Source: Panopea generosa (Eukaryota; Mollusca; Bivalvia; Adapedonta; Hiatellidae). From it: a DNA stretch of 64,000 nt. The notes under the pieces were generated by a model. The model was not told where the DNA came from, did no database searches, and saw only the letters and a list, made by a program, of their open reading frames with translations. Made by a program: the position numbers and the translations under genes. The stretch spans positions 15,337,828-15,401,827 of the forward strand of contig CM055906.1 in assembly GCA_029582155.1 (NCBI GenBank), in the 5' to 3' direction. Shown here piece by piece: positions 11,738 through 22,100 of this stretch. Position 1 is the first letter of the stretch. Every line of letters begins with the position of its first letter.

Positions 11738-13327
11738 ACATGTATACTTCTGTAGTATTTCCGTGTCCGTAGCCAGTACCTACAGTTGTATACTTCTGTA
11801 GTATTTCCGTGTCCGTTGACAGTACCTACAACGGTATACTTCTGTAGTATTTCCGTGTCCGTAGAAAGTTCACACAGTTGTATACTTCTGTAGTATTTCC
11901 GTGTCCGTAGACAGTACCTACAGTTGTATACTTCTGTAGTGTTTCCGTGTCCGTAGACAGTACCTACAGTTGTATACTTCTGTAGTATTTCCCTGTCCGT
12001 AGCCAGTACCTACAGTTGTATACTTCTGTAGTATTTCCGTGTCCGTAGACAGTACCTACAACGGTATACTTCTGTAGTATTTCCGTGTCCGTAGACAGTA
12101 CACACAGTTGTATACTTCTGTAGTATTTCCGTGTCCGTAGACAGTACCTACAGTTGTATACTTCTGTAGTATTTCCGTGTCCGTAGCCAGTACATACAGT
12201 TGTTTACTTCTATAGTATTTCCGTGTCCATAGCCAGTACCTACAGTTGTATACTTCTATAGTATTTCCGTGTCCGTAGCCAGTACCTACAGTTGTATACT
12301 TGTGTAGTATTTCCGTGTCCATAGACAGTTACTACAACGATATACTTCTGTAGTCTTTCCGTGTCCGTAGACAGTACCTACAGTTGTATATTTCTGTAGT
12401 ATTTCCGTGTCCGTAGACAGTAACTACAACGGTATACTTCTGTAGTATTTCCGTGTCCGTAGACAGTAACTACAGTTGTATACTTCTGTAGTATTTCCGT
12501 GTCCGTAGACAGTACCTACAGTTGTATACTTCTGTAGTATTTCCCTGTCCGTAGACAGTAACTACAACGGTATACTTCTGTAGTATTTCCGTGTCCGTAG
12601 CCAGTACCTACAGTTGTATACTTCTGTAGTATTTCCGTGTCCGTAGACAGTAACTACAACGGTATACTTCTGTAGTATTTCCGTGTCCGTAGACAGTAAC
12701 TACAGTTGTATACTTCTGTAGTATTTCCGTGTCCATAGACATTACCTACAGTTGTATACTTCCTTAGTACTTCCCTGTCTGTAGACAGTACATACAGTTG
12801 TATACTTCTGTAGTAATTCCCTGTCTGTAGAGAGTAACCACAGTTGTATACTTGTGTAGTACTTTCCTGTCTGTAGACAGTACATACAGTTGTATAATTC
12901 TGTAGTACTTCCCTGTCTGTAGAGAGTAACCACAGTTGTATACTTGTGTAGTACTTCCCCGTCTGTAGACAGTACCTACAGTTGTATACTTCTGTAGTAC
13001 TTCCCTGTCTGTAGACAGTACATACAGTTGTATAATTCTGTAGTACTTCCCTGTCTGTAGAGAGTAACCACAGTTGTATACTTGTGTAGTACTTTCCTGT
13101 CTGTAGACAGTACATACAGTTGTATACTTCTGTAGTACTTCCCTGTCTGTAGAGAGTAACCACAGTTGTATACTTGTGTAGTACTTTCCTGTCTGTAGAC
13201 AGTACATACAGTTGTATACTTCTGTAGTACTTCCCTGTCTGTAGAGAGTAACCACAGTTGTATACTTGTGTAGTACTTCCCTGTCTGTAAACAGTACCTA
13301 CAGTTGTATACTTCTGTAGTTTTCCGC
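11738..13327 (+). repeat. 46-bp minisatellite, about 34 copies, two subfamilies
   Basis: Consecutive repeats are spaced 46 bases apart. The unit contains TATACTTCTGTAGTATTTCC, a GTGTCCGTAG or CTGTCTGTAG segment, and CAGTACCTACAGTTG. Units up to about 12760 are of the CCGTGTCCGTAG type. Units from 12760 onward are of the CCCTGTCTGTAG type and alternate ACATACAGTT with AACCACAGTT, giving a 92-bp dimer. CTGTCTGTAGACAG in the right-hand type forms a 5-bp stem with a 4-base loop. The 46-bp length is not a multiple of three, so the long frames crossing it are artefacts of low stop density. Confidence 0.9.
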
Positions 13328-13684
13328 TGTTCCCCTGGAATATGGGTATTTATCATCTTCAACTGATGTGCCAACTTTTTTGTCAAACAAAAATACATAA
13401 ATTCCTTATTATTGTATCTTTGCACCGGATCATATATGTGTGTGTAATTATGTAAATACAGAACTGATACACATAAAACACACGTTACCGAATCCTTATC
13501 AGTATACGATAATCCTTATCAGCAGACGCGTGCCTACCGACGGAGAAGCCCCAGCGGGTGGTATAGGAGGGGGTGGGTGGGTGGAGTACGGTGAAAGTAG
13601 TCCTGCCGAAAAAAAGAAATACCGAGTTTCATGAAAGTTGTCACGTGACCGTTTACTTAAACGCTCATAGGTAGGAACACGTAA
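13328..13684. other. Unannotated spacer
   Basis: Sequence between the 46-bp array and the triplicated block. A short G-rich stretch lies at 13555-13585. No gene is recognised. Confidence 0.35.
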
Positions 13685-13711
13685 TGTAACGGGGTATTGT
13701 GTCTCTTGTTT

Positions 13712-13787
<76 letters not shown>

Positions 13788-14965
13788 CAAATAAAGGTAA
13801 GAACAAATAGTTTAACGACAATTCTTCATTTCTGGTGTTTTCGCCCGCTAGTCTTGATGTTTATTCAAACTTACTTATTTTACTTTGATTGCGAAAAAGG
13901 TTATTATAACTTAGACGCGCAAAAATAATAATAATAATAATATTAATGAATACAATAATAATAACAACAAAAATAATAATAATAATAATAATCACGAAAA
14001 TAATAATAATAATAATAATATTATTGATTACAATAATATTAACAATAACAATGGGTGTTACACTCGGAGCTATATTAAGGGGAGTAACTCTATTTAGATA
14101 CATATTTAATTGTAACGGTGTATTATGTCCCTTGTTTAACAACAACAACAATAAAGGTAAGAACAAATAGTTTAACGACAATTCTCCATTTCTGGTATTT
14201 TCGCCCGCTTGTCTTGATGTTTATTTCAACTCACTTATTTTACTTTGATTGCGAAAAAGGTTATTATCACTTAGACGCGCGAAAATAATAATAATAATAA
14301 AGATTACAATATTAATATTAATAACAAAAACAGTAATAACAATAATATAAAAAAAAAATAATAATAATCACGAAAATAATAATATTGATTATTACAATAA
14401 TATTAACAACAACAACATCTACAACAACAACAACGACAACAACAACAATGGGTGTCACACTCGGAGCTATATTAAGGGGAGTATCTCTATTAAGATACAT
14501 ATTTAACTGTAACGGGGTATTGTGTCCCTTGTTTAACAACAACAACACGACAACAACAACAATAAAGGTAAGAACAAATAGTTTAACGACAATTCTCCAT
14601 TTCTGGTATTTTCGCCCGCTTGTCTTGATGTTTATTTAAACTTACTTATTTCACTTTGATTTCGAAAAAGGTTTAATCACTTAGACGCGCGAAAATAATA
14701 ATAGTAATAATAATAATATTAATGATTACAATAATAATACTACTAATAATAATAATAACAAAAATAATGATAAAAATAATAATAATATTAATAATTACAA
14801 CAATAATATTAATAACAAAAACAATAATAACAATAATATCAATAATAATAATAATAATTCTATTAATGATAACAAAAATATTAATAATAATATCAAAAAT
14901 AATAATAAAAACGAAAATAATAATAATATTAATATTAATGATTACAATAATATTAACATATTAAA
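13685..14965 (+). repeat. Triplicated ~0.4-kb block with microsatellites at matching positions
   Basis: Three tandem copies start at about 13689, 14113 and 14512. Each contains, in order: a GTAACGGGGTATTGTGTC-like start with CTTGTTTAAC, a CAA-repeat tract, AAAGGTAAGAACAAATAG, TTTTCGCCCGCT.GTCTTGATG, a TTAGACGCGC motif, an AAT-repeat tract, and in the first two copies GGGTGT.ACACTCGGAGCTAT. The CAA and AAT tracts differ greatly in length between copies, while the unique parts are well conserved. The last copy ends in a long AAT-rich tract to about 14965. Confidence 0.8.
13712..13786 (+). repeat. (CAA)n microsatellite
   Basis: Uninterrupted CAA triplets for about 75 bases, inside the first copy of the triplicated block. 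Confidence 0.95.
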
Positions 14966-15996
14966 TACATACATTAAATATATTTTAAAAAAAAATGAAA
15001 TTTAAAATTTGGTGATTTGAGAATCTGAGGATGCTCCAGTTTAACAGGGTATTTTAAAGTCTAAATAGTTAAGTTTAGTGACGAAAGAACACTTTTTTTT
15101 GGTATAAAATATCAGAGCTGCTTCAAATTGGTTTTTGAAAACTATGCATACCATTTTAATGTAACATATATGCGGAATAAATAAAAAGGTCCTCAATTTA
15201 TATTGTGAAGTAAATATATTATATTGATAAGTGAGGTTTTGATTGTACGATTTTGTCGACAAATTAAATATTGGATAAAATTGAATGAAATTCTGCAGGC
15301 AGCGAGGTTACGTTTATTTATGTGTTTTTGAAATATGAAGGTTAACCGTTTTTGTGCATATATAGAATTCCTAGAACCTTCCTTTGTGTCGGTATACCCG
15401 AAAATCTAATTCATTATTTTGTACAAACCATAGGTAATGTTTATAAAAAATATTGGTTAGATGGTGAACAAAGAGGTACACAAGCGGAAAGACAAACTGT
15501 CAGACAATGCCACACTGTTGTTTTTTTTATCAAAGTTTTAACGTACCACCAGGTGGCACTGTTAATGAGAAACTGCCGTACTATCTTAAAAAAACAACCT
15601 TAAAAGCCGAAACTTTATAGATAAACTGTACAGATTTTTGACAAATTACGCCAGATGTCAAAAACTCCGATAGGAATGCAGCGAACTACCTTAAATATTT
15701 ATGCGCAATGAACAATTTTTGAGAGACAAAATATTTCTGATGGTTTATAAGAGACAACTCGAGATCTTGTGTACAGTGTATCCATGACGATACTTGGAAA
15801 GACATGTGAACTAAAACATTTTTTAAATCTCATTCACGCAAAAGGTGATCCATTTATTTATTCATCAAATTAAAGAGTGAACATTTGTAAAATTCAAAAT
15901 TTTGCACAATCATTGAAAACAGAAACAATCAGGAGTATATTGATACAACTACAAAACAATCAAAAAGAAAATAACAAAATCTATATCGACATCGAT

Positions 15997-16000
<4 letters not shown>
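14966..16000. other. Unannotated stretch
   Basis: No gene or repeat family is recognised. Short frames at 15041-15262 and 15352-15603 have no identifiable motifs. Confidence 0.35.

Positions 16001-16076
<76 letters not shown>
16001..16076 (+). repeat. (CT)38 microsatellite
   Basis: A pure CT dinucleotide tract of 76 bases. Confidence 0.97.
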
Positions 16077-16081
<5 letters not shown>

Positions 16082-17190
16082 AAACAATCAATACCAAATG
16101 TACAATGACTTGTGTAAGGATTTACTAATCATATACTTATAGTTAATTAGGAATGTAATATATAATTAAGTTTCCGATCTGGAGTCTGTATGAAACGATT
16201 ATGGAAGTTTTGAAAATGTGACGGATTTGCAATAACTATCGCATAACAGTTTTAGTTGTAGGCATTTTAAGTGATGGATTCTTATGGAGACATTATTCTA
16301 AGCACTGCAACACTGTAGTACCATATCGCATATACTGGATGTAACTTCACCCAGTCACATTATACCAACAATAGGCTGATTAGAGCTAAAATGTCCTCTA
16401 AATACGAGACACCAAGCGAAGAAGTTGTAGGACCAATGTGTTCAAGTATTTGATGCGACCCGGTCGGGATTGAATCATTTGTTAAAAAATAACTTAAGCT
16501 TTAATCTGTTTTAGTGTCGTTGTGGAATAAGCCAAAATATGTTTGTACCGAAAGCTGTAGATCAATTTGTAATTAATGAATAAACACATTTCAGCTTAAT
16601 AGTTTTGTTATTTTAGATTCGGATTCAGAAAATGTTCATACAGCATATAAAAAAAGAATAGATCTCACCAGTTTTCTGTTAATGTAGATCATTCAAGTCA
16701 CGTATTATATGGGTCAATTCTATTTAGAGGTCAAGTACGCTTTTGTTAAAAATGATTTATTTGCATTTTTCTGAATCCGTACCTAGCATCGCAAGCGTGA
16801 ATGTTAAATAATAGCTATGGAAATCATAGCGCGTTTTATAAATCGAGCTAAGGGCAGCGTGTATTGTATAATCAGTTTTTATCGCAAACCTCACCGCACA
16901 TACACGTATTATTTTTTTATATATATATATCGACTTTGTCATTTTAATTATGTAATACGGTCGGTACGGACTGGTATATTGTTATGACACTTGTGTGTAT
17001 ATATAACTCTCAATGGTCTCGAATCCGATATTCGTATATACTTCGATACTGCAGGACCGTGTCCTGTCAGCTTCTATATGCTATACCATATCCTTAGTAT
17101 ATTAACATGTATTTACACTCCACCATTTCAAACACAAAAGGAGTGTCTAGCGTTCTGATTTCATTATATTGCATTAAGTCATTTTAACAG
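16077..17190. other. Unannotated stretch
   Basis: AT-rich, with no recognised coding signal. A short TA tract lies near 16919-16930. Confidence 0.35.
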
Positions 17191-17198
17191 CTACCGTG

Positions 17199-18187
17199 AG
17201 CATTTAAATTTACCACGGGTATATGTTATAAGCAGCTTCTGTGGGCATCTGGTTTCACCACGGGCACTATATCTATATATTTAAACAAAGCTTCTGTGAG
17301 CATTTAGGCTTTAACACGGACATATGTTTTACCAGCTTCCGTGAGCACCTGGCTTTACCGCGGACACTAAAATTATATATTTTGTTAAGCTTCCGTGAGC
17401 ATTCATGCTTTAGCACGGGCACTATATATGTTTTTACAGCTTCCGTGAGCAGTTATGCTTTAGCACGGGCACTATATGTGTTTTTACAGCTTCCGTGAGC
17501 ATTCATGCTTTAGAACGGGCACTATATGTGGTTTTACACCTTTCGTGAGCAGTTATGCTTTAGCACGGGCATTATGTGTTTTCACCCCTTCCGTGAGCAG
17601 TTATGCTTTAGCAGGGGCACTGTATGTGTTTTCACCCCTTCCGTGAGCAGTTATGCTTTAGCACGGGCACTATATGTGTTTTACATCTTCCGTGAGCAGT
17701 TATGCTTTAGCACGGGCACTATATGTGTTTTACAGCTTCTGTGAGCAGTTATGCTTTAGCACGGACACTAAATGTGTTTTATTCTTCCGTGAGCAGTTAT
17801 GCTTTACCACGGGCACTTTATGTGTTTTTTCCCAGCTTCCGTGAGCTTTATGCTTTACCGCGGGCACTATTTATGTTATCAAGAGCTTCCGGGAGCAGTT
17901 ATGCTTTATCGCAGGCACTATATGTGTTTTTGCAGCTTCCGTAAGCACTAATGCTTTACCACAGGCACTATATATGTTATTAGCAGCTTCCGTAAAAGTT
18001 TATGCTTTATCATGGGCATATTTTTTTAGTAGCTTCCGTGAGCACCTGGCTAAACCACGGGCACTTAATATATTTTATTCAGCTTCTGTGAGCCATTATG
18101 CTTTAACACTGGCATACGTTTCTACAGCTTCCGTTGGCAACTGGCTTTACCACGGGCATATTCTGTTTTTGTTATAAGCTTCTTCGG
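17199..18187 (+). repeat. ~50-bp minisatellite with a hairpin-forming unit, about 20 copies
   Basis: The unit reads AGCTTCCGTGAGCAGTTATG followed by CTTTAGCACGGGCACTATAT and GTGTTTTTAC, repeating about every 50 bases. Within each unit CCGTG pairs with CACGG, and inside that AGCA pairs with TGCT around GTTA, so each copy can fold into a small hairpin. Copies diverge toward both ends of the array. The intervening bases are as conserved as the stem, which separates it from a CRISPR array. Confidence 0.85.
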
Positions 18188-18331
18188 GTGCATAAACCTG
18201 TTGCATGCTTTCACAGCCAGAATTATAGCCTATAATATATTTCCATATCATTTGAATAGTAACACAGAAGGGGTCCCATCACTTGGTATATATCCCCCTT
18301 TTTACATGTTACTAATTTCTCTTTTAGGACA

Positions 18332-19128
18332 ATGAGTTCCAGGCAGAAACGAAAGCGTCCAGCAACACCAGACGTAAACAATCAAAAGCGCCGTTCAACA
18401 ACTGGAGACAGTCGGCCACCAATTCGCAATGCACGTTCAGAACCGTCACATACGGCGACAACAAGTCAGCCATCGAATGATGTCACGATATCTTATAACA
18501 ACTATGTACAAGAACCTGCGACTTCAATCAGCCACGATCAACCGGACACTGCTGTTCAACAGCGGACAGCATCCATAACTGCTGCCATTACATCCGAAAT
18601 ACAGGGCTTAGTACAGACAAAGGTCAACGAGGTGCTGGGACTAACAACAGCCGAACCACTGCGTCATGATTCAAGTCACACTACCACAAGCCAAGCCATT
18701 CAACTAGGGCATTTGAACATGCCAGGTATAAATGTCTCTATTGATTATTTAAATCATGTCCATACAGTTCCCCTTAACTCTGCTTTTCCAACTAATCCGG
18801 CCACTTCTCTTCTCAGTAATCAAACATCAGTTTCTATATCTTAACATATCTCCGTTCTTCTGAAAGTCAAAGAAAAGATATGGAACAATGAATTTGTTGA
18901 TTTTTCTACGGTTTTTTTCTGCCAATCCACCACAGTCATTTCAACTCATACTCTCTGAATCTGGAATTTCTCTGTCACCCCAACCTCATCCAAGAAGTTC
19001 CTTTCTATTGAACAATGGACAGATGCTTTCGCCACTTACTTTTCTGTCTATAGGTTAAAATATCCAGACATGGCTGACGCCCACGCCCAATATAGCACCA
19101 CTATTCGCTCGATTTCGAGTTTATGCAA
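18332..19128 (+). pseudogene. Retroelement gag-like ORF fragment, broken by stops and by the tRNA-like array
   Basis: The frame opens at ATG 18332, just after an acceptor-like CTCTTTTAG. Its N-terminus is basic, Ser/Thr-rich and disordered-looking (MSSRQKRKRPATPDV). In the same frame a TAA at 18842 and a TGA at 18956 interrupt it. After the first stop there is EKIWNNEFVDFSTVF, and after the second there is SIEQWTDAFATYFSVYRLKY followed by HAQYSTTIRSIS. This W-x-x-A-F...Y...P...Y...IR pattern is, from my knowledge of such elements, typical of the first ORF of DIRS/YR-type and related retroelements. The coding match stops exactly where the 88-bp array begins. No reverse transcriptase or tyrosine recombinase is visible on the far side at 24144. 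The element class is inferred and only moderately certain. Confidence 0.5.
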
Positions 19129-19130
19129 TT

Positions 19131-22100
19131 TAACCACAGCGGTGGGTAGAGCGTCTGTCTTTCATGCAGAAGGTCGTGGGTTTGACCCTCTGTTACTAGG
19201 AATGGTAGAATTAACCACAGCGGTGGTCATGGGGCAGAGCGTCCGTCTTGCATGAGGAAGTTCTTGGGTTCGATCCTCTGTTACTAGGAATGGTAGAATT
19301 AACCACAGCAGTGGTCTTGGGATAGAGCGTCTGTCTGGCATGCGGAAGGTCGTGGGTTCGACCCTCAATTACTAAGAATGGTAGAATTAACCACAGCGGT
19401 GGTTTTGCGGTAGAGCGTCTGTCCCGCATGCGGAAGGTCATGAATTCGATCCTCTTTACTAGGAATGTAGAATTAACCACAGCGTTGGTCTTGGGGTAGA
19501 GCGTCTGTCTGGCATGCGGAAGGTCGTCGGTTCGACCCCTTGTTACTAGGAATGGTAGAACTAACCACAGCGGTTGTCATGGGGTAGGGCGTCTGTCTGG
19601 CATGCGGAAGTTCGTGGGTTCAACCCTCTGTTACTAGGAATGGTAGAATTAACCACAGCGTTGGTCATGGGGTTGAGCGTCTGTCTGGCATGCGGAAGGT
19701 CCGGAGTTCGATCATCTGTTACTAGGAATGGTAGAATTAACCACAGCAGTGGTCTTGCGGTAGAGCGTCTGTACCGCATGCGGAAGGCCGTTAATTCGAT
19801 CCTCTGTTACTAGGAATGGTAGAATTAACCACAGCGGTGGTCTTGCGGTACAGCGTCTGTCTCGCATATGGAAGGTCGTGGGTTCGATCCTCTGTTACTA
19901 GGAATGGTAAAATTAACCACAGCGGTGGTCATGTTGGTAGAGCGTCTGTCTGACATGCGGAAGGTCGTGGGTTCGACCCTCTGTTACTAGGAATGGTAGA
20001 ATTAACCACAGCGGTGGTCTTGGGGTAGAGCGTCTGTCTGATATGCGGAAGATCGTCGGTTCGACCCTCTGTTACTAGAAACGGTAGAATTAACCACAGC
20101 GGTGGTCTTGAGGTAGAGCGTCTGTCTGGCATGCGGAAGGTCGTCGGTTCGATCCTCTGTAACTAGGAATGGTAGAATTAACTACAGCGGTGGTCATGGG
20201 GTAGAGCGTCTTTCTGGCATGCGGAAATTCGTGGGTTCGACCCTCTGTTACTAGGAATGGTAGAATTAACCACAGCGGTGGTCATGGGGTAGAGCGTATG
20301 TCTTGCATGCGGAAGGTCGTCGGTTCGATCCTCTGTTACTTCAATGGTAGAATTAATCACAGCGGTGGTCTTGCGGTAGAGCGTCTGTCTGGCATGCGGA
20401 AGGTCGTCGGTTCGATTCTTTGTTACTAGGAATGGTAGAATTAACCACAGCGGTGGTCTTGGGGTAGAGCGTCTGTCTTGCATACGGAAGGTCCCGAGTT
20501 CGTTCCTCTGTTACTAGGAATAGCATAATTAACCACAGCGGTGGTAATGGGGTAGAGCGTTTGTCTCGCATGCGGAAGGTCGTCGGTTTGATCCTCTGTT
20601 AATAGGAATGGTAGAATTAACCACAGCGTTGGTTTTGGGGTGGAGCGTCTGTCTGGCATGCGGAAGGTCGTCGATTCAACCCTCTGTTAATAGGAATGGT
20701 AGAATAACCACAGCGGTGGTCTTGGGATAGAGCGTCTGTCTGGCATGCAGAAGGTCGTGGGTTCGTTCCTCTGTTACTATGAATGGCAGAATTAACCACA
20801 GCGGTTGTCATGGGGTAGAGCATCTGTCTCGCATGTGGAAGGTCGTGGGTCCGATCCTATGTTACTAGAAATGGTTTAATTAACCACAGCGGTGGTCATG
20901 GGGTAGAGCGTCTGTCTGGCATGCGGAAGGTCATGGGTTCGACCCTCTGTTAATAGGAATGGTAGAATTTACACAGCGGTGGTCTTGGGGTAGAGCGTCT
21001 GTCTTGCATGTGGAATGTCGTGGGTTCGATCCTCTGTTACTAGGAATGGTAGAATTAACCACAGCGGTGGTCATGTGGTAGAGCGTCTGTCTGGCATGCG
21101 GATGGTCTTGGGTTTGATCCTCTGTTACTAGAAATGGTAGAATTAACCACAGCGGTGGTCATGGGGTAGAGCGTCTGTCTGGCATGCGGAAGGTCGTGGG
21201 TTCGAACCTCTGTTAATAGGAATGGTAGAATTAACCACAGCGGTGGTCATGGGGTAGAGAGTCTGTATGGCATGCGGAAGGGCGTAGGTTCGATCCTCTA
21301 TTAATAGGAATGGTAGAATTAACCACTGCGGTGGTCTTGAGGTAGAGCGTCTGTCTGGCATGCGGAAGGTTGTGGGTTCGATCCTCTGTTACTAGGAATG
21401 ATAGAATTAACCACAGCGGTGGTCATGGGGTATAGCGTCTGTCTGGCATGCGGAAGGTCTTGGGTTTGATCCTCTGTTACTAGGAATGGTAGATTAACCA
21501 CAGCGGTGGTCATGGTGTAGAGCGTCTGTCTGGCATGCGGAAGGTCGTCGGTTCGACCCTCTGTTATTAGGAATGATAAAATTAACCACAGCGGTGGTCA
21601 TGGGGTATAGCGTCTGTCTGGCATGCGGAAGGTCTTGGGTTTGATCCTCTGTTACTAGGAATGGTAGAATTAACCACAGCGGTGGTCATTAGATAGAGCG
21701 TCTGTCTGGCATGCGGAAGGTCGTCGGTTCGACCCTCTGTTACTAGGAATGGTAGAATAACCACAGCGGTGGTCTTGAGGTAGAGCGTCTGTCTGGCATG
21801 CGGAAGGTCGTCGGTTCGACCCTCTGTTAATAGGAATGATAGAATTAACCACAGCGGTGGTCATGGGGGGTATAGCGTCTGTCTGGCATGCGGAAGGTCT
21901 TGGGTTTGATCCTCTGTTACTAGGAATGGTAGAATTAACCACAGCGGTGGTCATGGGGTAGAGCGTCTGTTTGGCATGCGGAAGGTCGTCGGTTCGACCC
22001 TCTGTTACTAGGAATGTTAGAATTAGCCACAGCACTGGTCATTGGGTAGAGCGTCTGTCTGGCATGCGGAAGGTCGTCGGTTCGACCCTCTGTATCTAGG

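Noticed and set aside
12056-13425. Overlapping minus-strand frames of up to 169 codons (EVYNCRYCLQTGKYY type)
   Set aside because: By-products of the 46-bp minisatellite; all three frames give similar peptides and no domain is recognised.
13861-14964. Ile/Thr/Asn-rich frames on both strands
   Set aside because: Translations of AAT and CAA microsatellites.
15877-16083. Frame ending in a Ser-Leu repeat
   Set aside because: The repeat is the translation of the (CT)n microsatellite.
17199-18187. CRISPR-like array of hairpin repeats
   Set aside because: The sequence between the hairpins is conserved from unit to unit, so there are no variable spacers, and the context is eukaryotic.
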